Assembly: GCF_900182545.1 (NCBI RefSeq)
Contig: NZ_FXTJ01000005.1
Location: 310,001 to 374,000 of the forward strand
Direction of reading: 5' to 3'
Length of the DNA stretch: 64,000 nucleotides
Source: Geodermatophilus aquaeductus
GTDB taxonomy: Bacteria > Actinomycetota > Actinomycetes > Mycobacteriales > Geodermatophilaceae
Position 1 is the stretch's first letter. Every line of letters begins with the position of its first letter. The notes beneath the pieces were generated by a model. That model had not been told where the DNA came from and made no database searches. It saw only the letters and a list, made by a program, of their open reading frames with translations. This document shows positions 35,601 to 43,296 of this stretch, piece by piece. The position numbers were made by a program, and so were the translations under genes.

Positions 35601-36063
35601 GCTCGGCCACCAGCGACGCGGCGTAGCCGTGGTAGGTCGACACGGTGGGCATCGCGACGGCCAGGCGCTCGCGCAGCCGCTCGTCGGTCTCGGGGTGGCG
35701 GGCCAGCGCGCCCAGCCGCAGCCGGATCCGCTCGTTGAGCTCGCTGGCGGCCTTGCGGGTGAAGGTCAGGCCGAGGATCTCGTCGGGGGCGACCAGCTCG
35801 TTGGCCACCAGCCAGCAGACGCGGGCGGCCATGGTCTCGGTCTTGCCCGACCCGGCCCCGGCGACGACGACCAGCGGCCGGTCGGCCGGCGCGGACACCA
35901 CACCGGCCTGCTCGGGCGAGGGCGCGTAGGACAGCCCGCAGCGCGCGGCGACCTCGGCGGGGTCGAGCAGCCGGCGCTCGCGCACCGGCTCGGGCGTGCC
36001 GCCGAACAGGTCGTCGTCGAAGGAGAGCTGGTCCTCCGCCGGCGTGGGCGTCCGACGACTCAC
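32641..36063 (-). CDS. adnB: AdnB, helicase-nuclease subunit
   Basis: A 1140-residue UvrD-like helicase with a C-terminal RecB-type nuclease. Walker A is VAGAGSGKTETM, motif II LLDEYQDTS, motif III GDPRQSIYGWRG, motif VI LGYVAVTRAKSLLL. The nuclease core is GRIDAVFGDD and VVDWKTG. With AdnA it forms the actinobacterial motor-nuclease that resects double-strand breaks for recombination. The GTG start overlaps the adnA stop as GTGA. Order and lengths match Rv3202c-Rv3201c. The acidic Pro-rich tail (PEPDDELPPPPEDD) is extra. Confidence 0.93.
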   Translation of the reverse strand: MSRRTPTPAEDQLSFDDDLFGGTPEPVRERRLLDPAEVAARCGLSYAPSPEQAGVVSAPADRPLVVVAGAGSGKTETMAARVCWLVANELVAPDEILGLTFTRKAASELNERIRLRLGALARHPETDERLRERLAVAMPTVSTYHGYAASLVAEHGLRIGVEPGAGVLGPAMCWGQAAAVVTGWTGDMDDVPLTPLTTTEDVLALAAELGEHDVSPAALRSWTARLEAQVAGYPDAKGKRGPYKPVLDMLARQRARVALLPLVEAFEARKRAAGAIDYSDQVAHAARIAVSAPEVGRRERARWRIVLLDEYQDTSVGQLRMLEALFGRSGSHPVLAVGDPRQSIYGWRGASSGTIERFDRTFPGARAKEAQRLTLATSWRNDAAVLDVANAVAGLLPAPVVRLPDLTPRPGAGRGTVLAGLYPTVAEETEVLADRLAACWRGEEPLLPPRPDGRPPTTAVLVRTRKQLPGIAAALRARGLPVTVVGLGGLLEVPEVSDVVATLTVLVDPSAGDALGRLLTGARWRIGPRDLAALEARARALVHSRKPAREDGDEATRPSERGSIVEALDDLGDPGAYSAVASRRLRRLAGELAHLRARLGESLPDLVDEVARTLGLETELASAPGVSPGAARAHLDALYSVAAEFTELAELPSLPAFLGYLRDAEERERGLEPGEVAVDPESVQLLTVHSAKGLEWDVVAVPGMTADQFPSRTDTSDSWVKDPGAVPVDLRLTDREELPRLRLPVPGSGDQAVVRAALEDYVQEWKDFGEAEEIRLGYVAVTRAKSLLLCSGSWWREGVKPNGPSVLLDTVRRACTAGAGVVVAWAERPEEGATNPALEDWPVGVWPADPLSAPRRRALTAAAELVANSAPHPLDAATALGAGDPVVEDWVRDADLLLRERRRTARPSVEVPLPSHLSVSELVALRRDPAELARRLRRPMPAAPAPLARRGTAFHAWLEERFGASRLLDLDELPGSGDESAPPDSALSALQAAFLASPWADRQPVEVEVPFETPLGPLTLRGRIDAVFGDDAGGFEVVDWKTGPPPSGRELAAAAVQLAAYRLGWSRLAGVPVERVSAGFHHVSAGVTVRPVDLLDEAGLLALVTGQTTHDETAAYDELPLPPEPDDELPPPPEDDSGPL

Positions 36064-39000
36064 GCGGTGACCTGCCGGCCGCGCTCGTGCAGCGGGCAGC
36101 TGCGCCGCGCCGGGCAGCGCGCGCAGTGGCTGCCGGTGCGCACCTCGAAGGTGGCCGCGCCCATGCCCTCGCCCACCTCGGCGACCAGCTGGCCGGCCCA
36201 CGTCTCGCCGACCGGCACCTCCGGCGGCAGCGCGTCCTGCGCCTGCTCCTTGGCCCTGGTCCCGGTGCCGACCTGCAGGAGCGCGGCGCCGCCGGGCGCA
36301 CTGCCGTGGTCGCCGAACGCGCCGGCGGCGACGGCCACCTGGTAGGCGGCGAGCTGCCCGTGGGTGTCGACGTCCTTGGCGTGCGTGCGGCCGGTCTTGA
36401 GGTCGACGACGACCAGCCGCCCGGCGCCGTCGCGCTCGAGCCGGTCGACCTGGCCGCGGATGCGCGCCCGGCCCACCGTGACGTCGAAGTCGGCCTCGGC
36501 GGCGAGCAGCTCGCGGCCGTTGGCGGTGTGCCAGCGCAGGAACCGGTCGAGCATGTCCCGCGCGGCGATCCGCTGCCGCTGGTCGGCCCAGCCGGGACCG
36601 AGGTCGAGGGCGTCGAGCTCCTCGGCCAGCGCGGCCGGCGCCTCCGCCGGCGCCAGCCCCTCGGCCACCCGCTGGGCGACCGCGTGCACCGCCGAGCCGA
36701 CCGTGCGGGTGGTGTCCGGCGAGGCCTCGGCGCCCACCGCGCCGAGCACCCACTTCAGCGGGCAGCGCTGGAAGGTCTCGATCGCCGAGGGGCGCACCCG
36801 CACCGCCTCGTCGCCGGGCACCAGCGGGGCGTCGTCGGACAGCGGCGCCAGCCCCCACCAGTCGTCGGGCGAGGCGCCGGGGACGCCCTCGGCGGCCAGC
36901 CGGTGCAGCACCGCGGCGGCCGCGGAGCGCCGGGCGGGGTCGGTCTGCGGGTCGCTGACCGCGCGGCGCAGGTCGGCCACCAGCGCCGGGAGCCGCAGGG
37001 AGCGCGGCAGCGGCGTCAGCGGGCGGCCCTCGTCCGGCGGCGGGACGACGAGGTCGAGGAAGCGCGAGGCGGTGGCCCCGGCGTCGGGACCGTCCAGCGC
37101 CCCCTCGACGGCGGTGACCACGAGCCGGCGCCGGGCGCGGGTGCAGGCGACGTAGAACAGCCGCCGCTCCTCGGCCAGCATCTGGGTGCGCCGGTCGACC
37201 GAGGTGCCGTCGATGCCGGCGACCCGCTCCACCAGCAGCTCGGTGCCCAGCAGCGTGCCGCGGTCGCGCAGGTCGGGCCAGATGCCGTCCTGCACGCCGG
37301 CCACGCAGACGACGTCCCACTCCAGGCCCTTGGACGCGTGCGCGGTGAGCAGCCGGACGGCGTCGGTGGCGCCGTCGCGCTCCATGCCGGTGAGGCCGGG
37401 CAGCTCCTGCGCCGACAGGTGCTCGACGAACGCGGCCACGGTGGCCGAGGGCAGCCGGTCGACGAACCCGGCGGCGGCGTCGAACAGCGCGACGACGGCG
37501 TCGAGGTCACGGTCGGCAGCGGCGCCGGCGGCTCCCCCGGCGGCGCTGGCGCGGGCCCACTTCCCGGCCAGCCCGCTGCGCTGCCACATCGCCCACAGCA
37601 CGTCCTCGGCCGAGCCGTCGCGGGCCAGCGCGACCCGGCCGGCGGCCAGCACCCCGGCGACCCGGTGGGCCGGCCCGGCCACCGCGGGCGGGAGTTCCTC
37701 GAGCAGCGCCTCGTCGGCCAGCGCGGTGGCCAGCGGCGCGCCCCGCTCGTCGGCGTCGACGCCGCGCTGGGCCTGGGCGATGCGCACCGCCCGACGCAGC
37801 CGGCGCAGGTCGAGCACCGTGGCGCCGCCGAGCGGGGAGGCCAGCAGCGCCTCCGCGCCGGCCTCGTCGAGTGCGAGGGTGCCCGGCTCGGCGCCCGGCT
37901 GCGGCAGCAGCGCGCTCAGCGAGGCGAGCAGCGGCGCGACGGCCGGCTGCGCGGCGAGCGGGAGGTCGTCGGCGGAGACCTCGACCGGCACGCCCGCCGA
38001 GGTCAGCGCGCGGCGCAGCGGGCCGATGGCCAGCACGGTGCGGACGACGACGGCCATCTGCGACCACGGGACGCCGTCGACCAGGTGCGCCCGGCGCAGC
38101 GTGTCGGCGACGTAGGCGGCCTCGACGGCGGCCGAGCCGAACACGTGCACCTCGGCGCGGCCCTCGTCGATCCCCTCGGCCGGCTGCAGCCGGCGGTGCT
38201 CCCACGGCCCGGGCAGCGCCTCGGCCACCCGGCGGCTCACCTCGAGCAGCGCCGGGCCCGAGCGGCGGCAGACCCCGAGCGACAGGCGCTGGGCGGGCCG
38301 GCCGTCGACGGTGCGGAAGCGGTCGGGGAACTCGACGATCCCGCGCGGCTCGGCGCCGCGGAAGGCGTAGATGGCCTGGTCGGGGTCGCCCACGACGACC
38401 AGGTCGCCACCGCCGCCGGCGAGCAGCTCCAGCAGCTCGACCTGCGCGGGGTCGGTGTCCTGGTACTCGTCGACGAACAGCCAGCGGGCCCGCGCGCGCT
38501 CCTGGCGCAGCAGCTCGGGGTCGTCCTCGAGCTCGGCCATCGCCGCCCGGACCAGCTCGGCGGGGTCGTAGCCGGAGGCGTCGCCGCCGCCGGCGGTGGA
38601 GAACGCGGTCACCGCCTCGTACTGCTCCTGGAAGGCCGCGGCGTGCAGCCACGCCTCGTTGCCGGTCTCCCGGGCCCACGCGGCGAGCAGGTCGGGGTCG
38701 ACGCCGCGCTCGGTGGCCCGCAGCAGCAGCTCGCGCAGCTCGCCGCGGAACCCGGCGGTGGACAGCGCCGGCAGCAGCGACGCCGGCCACCGCACGCCGC
38801 TCTCCCCGGCCAGGTCACCGCGCAGCAGCTCGGCGACGACGGCGTCCTGCTCGGCGGCGGTGAGCAGCCGGGGCGGTGCCTCCCCGCGCAGCAGCGCCGC
38901 CCGCCGGAGCACGCCGTAGGCGTAGGAGTGGAAGGTGCGGGCCAGCGGTTCGCGGATGGTGCGGGCCACCCGGGCGGTGATGCGGGTGCGCAGCTCGGCG

Positions 39001-39248
39001 GCGGCCTTGCGGCTGAAGGTCAGGACCAGGATCTGCTCCGGGTCGACGCCGCGGTCGATGCGGGCGGCGACGGCCTCGACGATCGTCGTCGTCTTGCCGG
39101 TGCCGGGCCCGGCGAGGACGAGCAGCGGGCCGCCCGCGTGGTCGACGACGGCCTGCTGGGTGGGGTCCAGCAGCGGCGGCCGGACAGGCTCGGCGTGCGG
39201 CTGCACCAGCCGGTAGACCGGCCCCGACTCGTCCCCCCGAACTGCCAC
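36060..39248 (-). CDS. adnA: AdnA, helicase-nuclease subunit with Fe-S nuclease
   Basis: About 1062 residues. Walker A is LAGPGTGKTTTI, motif II FVDEYQDTDP, motif III GDPDQAIYAFRG, and motif VI LFYVACTRARRRL. The C-terminal nuclease has RGQVDRLERDG and VVVDLKTGRTHA. Cysteines in FQRCPLKWV and SHCARCPARRSCPL frame it as an AddB-type iron-sulfur nuclease. It is the first gene of the adnAB operon. The GTG at 39248 gives a length close to the mycobacterial protein (about 1055), but GGAGG directly abuts it, so the exact start is uncertain. Confidence 0.92.
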   Translation of the reverse strand: MAVRGDESGPVYRLVQPHAEPVRPPLLDPTQQAVVDHAGGPLLVLAGPGTGKTTTIVEAVAARIDRGVDPEQILVLTFSRKAAAELRTRITARVARTIREPLARTFHSYAYGVLRRAALLRGEAPPRLLTAAEQDAVVAELLRGDLAGESGVRWPASLLPALSTAGFRGELRELLLRATERGVDPDLLAAWARETGNEAWLHAAAFQEQYEAVTAFSTAGGGDASGYDPAELVRAAMAELEDDPELLRQERARARWLFVDEYQDTDPAQVELLELLAGGGGDLVVVGDPDQAIYAFRGAEPRGIVEFPDRFRTVDGRPAQRLSLGVCRRSGPALLEVSRRVAEALPGPWEHRRLQPAEGIDEGRAEVHVFGSAAVEAAYVADTLRRAHLVDGVPWSQMAVVVRTVLAIGPLRRALTSAGVPVEVSADDLPLAAQPAVAPLLASLSALLPQPGAEPGTLALDEAGAEALLASPLGGATVLDLRRLRRAVRIAQAQRGVDADERGAPLATALADEALLEELPPAVAGPAHRVAGVLAAGRVALARDGSAEDVLWAMWQRSGLAGKWARASAAGGAAGAAADRDLDAVVALFDAAAGFVDRLPSATVAAFVEHLSAQELPGLTGMERDGATDAVRLLTAHASKGLEWDVVCVAGVQDGIWPDLRDRGTLLGTELLVERVAGIDGTSVDRRTQMLAEERRLFYVACTRARRRLVVTAVEGALDGPDAGATASRFLDLVVPPPDEGRPLTPLPRSLRLPALVADLRRAVSDPQTDPARRSAAAAVLHRLAAEGVPGASPDDWWGLAPLSDDAPLVPGDEAVRVRPSAIETFQRCPLKWVLGAVGAEASPDTTRTVGSAVHAVAQRVAEGLAPAEAPAALAEELDALDLGPGWADQRQRIAARDMLDRFLRWHTANGRELLAAEADFDVTVGRARIRGQVDRLERDGAGRLVVVDLKTGRTHAKDVDTHGQLAAYQVAVAAGAFGDHGSAPGGAALLQVGTGTRAKEQAQDALPPEVPVGETWAGQLVAEVGEGMGAATFEVRTGSHCARCPARRSCPLHERGRQVTA

Positions 39249-39288
39249 CCTCCGATGACACCACGATCCACCGACAGCGGCGGGACCC

Positions 39289-39753
39289 TCAGAGGAGCGG
39301 CGCGAGCCCCAGCGCGGCGGCCGCCCCGGTGCACGCGAGCGCGCGCACCGTGTTCCACCGGGTCCAGACGCGCAGGTAGCGGGCCCAGACCGCGTCGCCG
39401 TCCGGCGTGCCCGGTACCGACCGCCGCAGCTCCTCGTTGAGCGGCACGTTGGCGGCCGCGGTGACCAGGACCGCACCCGCGAGGTAGGCCACGGCCCCGG
39501 CGAGGACCGGGAGCACCGGCCCCTCGCCGGCCAGGACCGCCACGACCGCCGCCACGCACAGCGCGGCGGTGCCGAACAGGGCGGTCATCAGCGGCGGGCG
39601 CAACGCCGTGACGTTGACCGCCCGCATCGCCGCGGCGCCCGTCGCCGGGGGCAGCGCCGCCAGCCCGCGGACGACGAAGCCGGAGAACGCCGCGAACACG
39701 CCGGCCACGACCGCGCTGCCGAGGGCGGCGGCCAGCACGAGCGCCGTCGTCAC
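39289..39753 (-). CDS. DUF1772 (anthrone oxygenase-like) membrane protein
   Basis: A 154-residue protein with four hydrophobic segments (LVLAAALGSAVVAGVFAAF at the start, LGLAPLL at the end). It carries the motifs of DUF1772: NVPLNEELR and YLRVWTRWNTVRA. The family contains membrane proteins annotated as anthrone oxygenase-like; the bacterial role is not settled. The GTG start overlaps the stop of the NmrA-like gene (GTGA), so both form one operon. Confidence 0.85.
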   Translation of the reverse strand: MTTALVLAAALGSAVVAGVFAAFSGFVVRGLAALPPATGAAAMRAVNVTALRPPLMTALFGTAALCVAAVVAVLAGEGPVLPVLAGAVAYLAGAVLVTAAANVPLNEELRRSVPGTPDGDAVWARYLRVWTRWNTVRALACTGAAAALGLAPLL

Positions 39754-40604
39754 CCGACCGGCTCCCGGTCCAGGGCGCCGGAGAGCGCGACGGCCCGCAG
39801 GTGCCCGGCCACGTCGGCCGGCGGGCGGCCCAGCGCGCGGGCCACGCCGTCGCCGACCGCGCTGTTGCGGCCGTCGAGCACGGTGGTGAAGAGGTACGTC
39901 ATCAGCGCGACCTCGTCGTCCGGGACACCGAGCTCGCGCAGCTCCGCGGCCCAGGCGTCCGCGGGCACCCGCTCGTAGCGCACCGGCGGCCCGCCGGCCC
40001 GCGCGACCTCCGCCGCCAGTTCGGCGAAGGTCAGCGCCCGCGGCCCGGTGACCTCGTACACCCGCCCGGCGTGGCCGTCGTCCGCCAGCGCCGCCGCGGC
40101 GACGTCGGCCACGTCACCGGCGTCGACGAAGGGTTCCGCCACGTCGCCCGCGGGCAGGGCCAGCAGGCCGTCGGCGACGGCGTCGCGGAAGGCGCCCTCG
40201 GTGAGGTTCTGCACGAACCACGACGCCCGGACGACGGTCCACGCCGCCCCGCCGGACTCCGCGGCGGCGCGCACCCGCGCCTCGGTGTCCTCGGCCTCGG
40301 GCTCGCCGCGCCCGGACAGCAGCACGAGCCGCTCGGCGCCCGCGGCCACGGCGGCCGCCGCGAGGTCGGCCACGGTGGCCGGCGCTCCCGGGACGGCCAG
40401 GTCGGGCGCGAAGCACAGGTACACGGCGCGGACGCCGTCGACGGCGGCCGGCCAGGTGGACCGGTCGGCCCAGTCGAAGGGCGGGGAGCCGGCGCGGGAC
40501 GCGATGCGGACGGCGGTGCCGCGGGCGCGCAGCCGGGCGGCGACGCGGCGGCCGGTCCGGCCGGTGCCGCCGAGGACGAGGACGGGACGCTCGGGATCTG
40601 TCAT
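39750..40604 (-). CDS. NmrA/NAD(P)-binding SDR-like protein
   Basis: A 284-residue atypical short-chain dehydrogenase of the NmrA/quinone oxidoreductase type. The nucleotide loop is VLVLGGTGRTGRRVA. VRASWFVQNLTEG and YEVTGPRALTFAELA follow, as in NmrA-like sensors and QOR2-like reductases. The catalytic Tyr-xxx-Lys is not evident. The ATG is at 40604. It diverges from an AraC regulator, which is its likely controller, and is followed by the coupled DUF1772 gene. Confidence 0.85.
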   Translation of the reverse strand: MTDPERPVLVLGGTGRTGRRVAARLRARGTAVRIASRAGSPPFDWADRSTWPAAVDGVRAVYLCFAPDLAVPGAPATVADLAAAAVAAGAERLVLLSGRGEPEAEDTEARVRAAAESGGAAWTVVRASWFVQNLTEGAFRDAVADGLLALPAGDVAEPFVDAGDVADVAAAALADDGHAGRVYEVTGPRALTFAELAAEVARAGGPPVRYERVPADAWAAELRELGVPDDEVALMTYLFTTVLDGRNSAVGDGVARALGRPPADVAGHLRAVALSGALDREPVG

Positions 40605-40645
40605 GCCCCGAGCCAACCGCCGGCCGGCGAGACGCGGAATGGCCG

Positions 40646-40673
40646 AGACGCTCGCGTACATGCGTGAGCGTCT
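40646..40673. promoter_or_regulatory. Inverted repeat in the AraC/NmrA divergent region
   Basis: AGACGCTC (40646-40653) and GAGCGTCT (40666-40673) form a perfect 8-bp inverted repeat with a 12-base near-symmetric centre. It lies 14 to 41 bases before the GTG at 40687 and about 42 bases upstream of the divergent NmrA-like start, so it could serve as an operator for both. Confidence 0.4.
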
Positions 40674-40686
40674 ACGCTCCGCGGTC

Positions 40687-41631
40687 GTGGACGCCGTCGC
40701 CGCACTCCTCGACGGCCCACGGGCGCGCGGGGCGTTCGTGCTGCGCTCGCTGCTCGCGCCGCCGTGGTCGCTGCGGATCGAGGACCGGGCGCCGCTCACC
40801 CTCGTCACCGTCGTCCGGGGGCGGGCGCACCTGCGCTGCGACGACGGCGGGGAGGCGACGCTGACCGCCGGCGACGTCGCGGTGCTGCGCGGGCCGGACG
40901 GCTACACCGTCGCCGACGCCCCCGGGACCCGGCCGCAGGTGGTGATCGGGCCGGGGCAGGTGTGCACGCCCGTCCCCGGCTCCGGCGCACCGCCGATGAC
41001 CGACCTCGGCGTGCGGACCTGGGGCAACCACGCCGAGGGCGGCGACGTCCTGGTCACCGGGACCTACCAGGCGCACGGCGAGGTCAGCCGGCCGCTGCTG
41101 GCCGCCCTGCCGCCGCTGCTCGTGCAGCGCGCCGGCACCGTCGAGGGGCCGGCCGGGGCCTGGCTGGCGCAGGAGGCCGGCCGCGACGGGCCCGGGCAGG
41201 CCGCGGTGCTCGACCGGCTGCTCGACCTGCTGCTGGTCGCCACGCTCCGGGCCTGGTTCGACCGGCCGGACGGTGAGCCGCCGGGCTGGTACCGGGCGGC
41301 CGCCGACCCCGTCGTCGGCCCGGCGCTGCGGGCGCTGCAGTCCTCCCCGGCCCGGCCGTGGACGGTGGCCGCCCTCGCCGCCGAGGCCGGGGTCTCGCGG
41401 GCGGCGCTGGCCCGGCGGTTCACCGACCTGGTCGGCGAGCCGCCCATGGCGCACCTGACGTCGTGGCGGCTGGCGCTGGCCGCCGACCTGCTGCTCGACC
41501 CGGCGACCACGGTGGCCGCGGTGGCGCGGGAGGTGGGCTACGGCAGCCCCTACGCGCTGTCGGCGGCCTTCACCCGCGAGCACGGGGTCAGCCCGCGCGA
41601 GCACCGGCTCCGCGCGCGGGTCAGTACCTGA
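40687..41631 (+). CDS. AraC family transcriptional regulator (cupin_6 type)
   Basis: About 314 residues. The N-terminal half is a cupin-like sensor (RGRAHLRCDDGGEATLTAGDVAVLRG, then VCTPVPG). The C-terminal 100 residues carry two helix-turn-helix units (WTVAALAAEAGVSRAALARRF and VAAVAREVGYGSPYALSAAF). The start at GTG 40687 gives the DAVAALLDGPRARG opening usual for this family. Two upstream in-frame ATGs (40639, 40660) would put the inverted repeat inside the gene. It ends in an 11-base convergent overlap with the RibD-like gene. Confidence 0.88.
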   Translation: MDAVAALLDGPRARGAFVLRSLLAPPWSLRIEDRAPLTLVTVVRGRAHLRCDDGGEATLTAGDVAVLRGPDGYTVADAPGTRPQVVIGPGQVCTPVPGSGAPPMTDLGVRTWGNHAEGGDVLVTGTYQAHGEVSRPLLAALPPLLVQRAGTVEGPAGAWLAQEAGRDGPGQAAVLDRLLDLLLVATLRAWFDRPDGEPPGWYRAAADPVVGPALRALQSSPARPWTVAALAAEAGVSRAALARRFTDLVGEPPMAHLTSWRLALAADLLLDPATTVAAVAREVGYGSPYALSAAFTREHGVSPREHRLRARVST

Positions 41632-42148
41632 CGCGGTACCAGTGCTCCGTCTCGCCGGGGACGCGGTCGAGCAGCACCTGCATCCCGCCGGGGACGTCGA
41701 GGACCCGCACGCCGTCGCCGAGCAGGACCGGCGCGAAGAACAGCAGCACCTCGTCCAGCAGCCGCGCCTGCAGGCACTGCCGGGCGACGTCGGCCCCCAG
41801 CACGTTCACCACGCCGTCCCCGGCGGCCTCCGAGGCCAGGGCGACGGCCTGGTGCAGGTCGCCGGTGAAGGTGACGTCTGCCGGTGCCGTGTCCGCAGGG
41901 CGGTGGGTCAGCACCACCACGGGGCCGTGGTACTGACCGCCGAAGGCGCCCTCCTGCTCGGTGCCCCGGTTCGGGTCGTCGCCGCCGAAGGTGGTGGCGC
42001 CGGCGAGGAGCGCGCCCACCCGGGACAGCAGCCGCTCGGCGGTCGGGTTCGGGCCGGCCAGGTGCGGGGTCAGCCACGACATGTCGCCACCGGGACCGGC
42101 GATGAAGCCGTCCAGCGACGCGGTGGCGGAGTACAGCAGCGTGGCCAC
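41621..42148 (-). CDS. Dihydrofolate reductase-like (RibD C-terminal) protein
   Basis: A 175-residue protein of the RibD_C/DHFR fold: LLYSATASLDGFIAGPGGDMSWL at the start, VVNVLGADVARQCL and LDEVLLFFAPVLLGDG. Many such stand-alone proteins are NADPH-dependent reductases of unknown substrate. The GTG start at 42148 has GAGGAG 8 bases upstream. It diverges from the SGNH hydrolase gene and overlaps the araC-family gene end. Confidence 0.88.
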   Translation of the reverse strand: MATLLYSATASLDGFIAGPGGDMSWLTPHLAGPNPTAERLLSRVGALLAGATTFGGDDPNRGTEQEGAFGGQYHGPVVVLTHRPADTAPADVTFTGDLHQAVALASEAAGDGVVNVLGADVARQCLQARLLDEVLLFFAPVLLGDGVRVLDVPGGMQVLLDRVPGETEHWYRVRY

Positions 42149-42233
42149 GGGAGCTCTCCTCGGCAGGCAGCGGCAGCGCTGCGCGGCGGTCCCTGCGAGT
42201 CTGGCCGGGACGCACGGGCGAGGGGAGGACGAC

Positions 42234-42953
42234 GTGGCTCCTGCCGCGCCGCGGCTCGTCGTCTGCGCGGGCGACAGCATCACCCGCGGGCAGTCCAGCG
42301 GGGACTACGTGGCCGAGCTGGAGCGCCGCTTCGGCCCGGGCGGGACCCGCTTCGTCAACGCCGGGGTCGACGGGGACCTCGCCTGGAACGTGCTGCAGCG
42401 GCTGGACGGGATCGTCGCCCGCCGGCCGGACGTCGTCACGCTGCAGGTCGGCACCAACGACGTCCTCGCCGCCCTCGACCCGCGGCACGCGGCCCTCGCC
42501 CGCCGTCGCAAGCGCGTCCCGCGGACGCCGACCCTCGACTGGTACCGCGAGTGCCTCGACGCCGTGCTCGGGCGGCTGCGGGCCGGGACCCCGGCCCGGC
42601 TCGCGGTGCTCGACCTCCCGCCGCTGGGCGAGGACCTCGCCAGCGAGGCGAACCGGCGCGTCGATGCCCACGCCGCGGTGCTGCGGGAGGTGGCCGCCGC
42701 GCACGCGGTGCCCGTCCTGCCGCTGCACGAGCGGCTCGTGGCGATGCTGCCGCCCGGCCACCGGCCGCCGCCCTGGACCGGTGGCGTCGCCGTGCTGCTG
42801 CGGGCCACGGTCACCCACCTGCTGCTGCGACGGTCCCTCGACGAGATCGGCCGGCGCAACGGCCTGGCCGTGCTCAGCGACCACGTCCACCTGACCGAGC
42901 GCAGCGCGGCGGTGGTCGCCGACCTCGTCGGCGAGTTCCTGCTGGAGACCTGA
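42234..42953 (+). CDS. SGNH/GDSL hydrolase
   Basis: A 239-residue esterase-type protein. Block I is VVCAGDSITRGQ, block III QVGTNDVLAAL, and block V SDHVHLTERSA with the catalytic Asp and His. There is no signal peptide, so it is likely cytoplasmic. The GTG at 42234 follows GGGGAGGAC. It ends convergently with the Atl-like gene, 4 bases apart. Substrate unknown. Confidence 0.88.
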   Translation: MAPAAPRLVVCAGDSITRGQSSGDYVAELERRFGPGGTRFVNAGVDGDLAWNVLQRLDGIVARRPDVVTLQVGTNDVLAALDPRHAALARRRKRVPRTPTLDWYRECLDAVLGRLRAGTPARLAVLDLPPLGEDLASEANRRVDAHAAVLREVAAAHAVPVLPLHERLVAMLPPGHRPPPWTGGVAVLLRATVTHLLLRRSLDEIGRRNGLAVLSDHVHLTERSAAVVADLVGEFLLET

Positions 42954-42957
42954 GGGC

Positions 42958-43296
42958 TCAGGGCCAGGCGACGGCGGCCAGGTCCACCCGGCCGTCGCGC
43001 ACGGGCACGCCCTCGCCGGCCAACAGCTCCAGCTGCCGCACCCGCACCGGCTCGGCACAGGTCCCGTCGGCGCGGACCACCCGGAACCAGGGCACCGCTC
43101 CCCCGCCGCCGGACAGCGCCCGGGCGACCCGTCGCGGACCCACCCCGACCAGCCGGCCGATCGCCCCGTAGGTGCTCACCCGGCCCGGCGGGATGGACTC
43201 GACGACGTCGTAGACCGCCTCGTCGACGTCGGCGGGGTCGGTCGCGGGCGGGCGGGCGCCCGGGGGCCGCGGCTCCCCGGGCGCCCGCGCGCTCAC
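42958..43296 (-). CDS. Alkyltransferase-like protein (Atl)
   Basis: A 112-residue relative of O6-alkylguanine methyltransferases without the acceptor cysteine: the active-site motif PCHRV is replaced by [11 protein letters not shown]. The DNA-binding helix [24 protein letters not shown] is intact. Atl proteins flag alkylated guanines for nucleotide excision repair. The equivalent mycobacterial gene is Rv3204. The GTG start overlaps the stop of the upstream Pro/Ser-rich gene as GTGA. Together with ogt at 6458 the window holds both repair types. Confidence 0.9.
   Translation of the reverse strand: MSARAPGEPRPPGARPPATDPADVDEAVYDVVESIPPGRVSTYGAIGRLVGVGPRRVARALSGGGGAVPWFRVVRADGTCAEPVRVRQLELLAGEGVPVRDGRVDLAAVAWP

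Noticed and set aside
32734..36345. A 1200-codon open frame on the plus strand opposite adnB, and a similar one at 36087-39440 opposite adnA
   Set aside because: The opposite strand encodes clear helicase-nuclease motifs. The plus-strand translations are Arg/Gly/Val-rich low-complexity text, the usual mirror of GC-rich codons.
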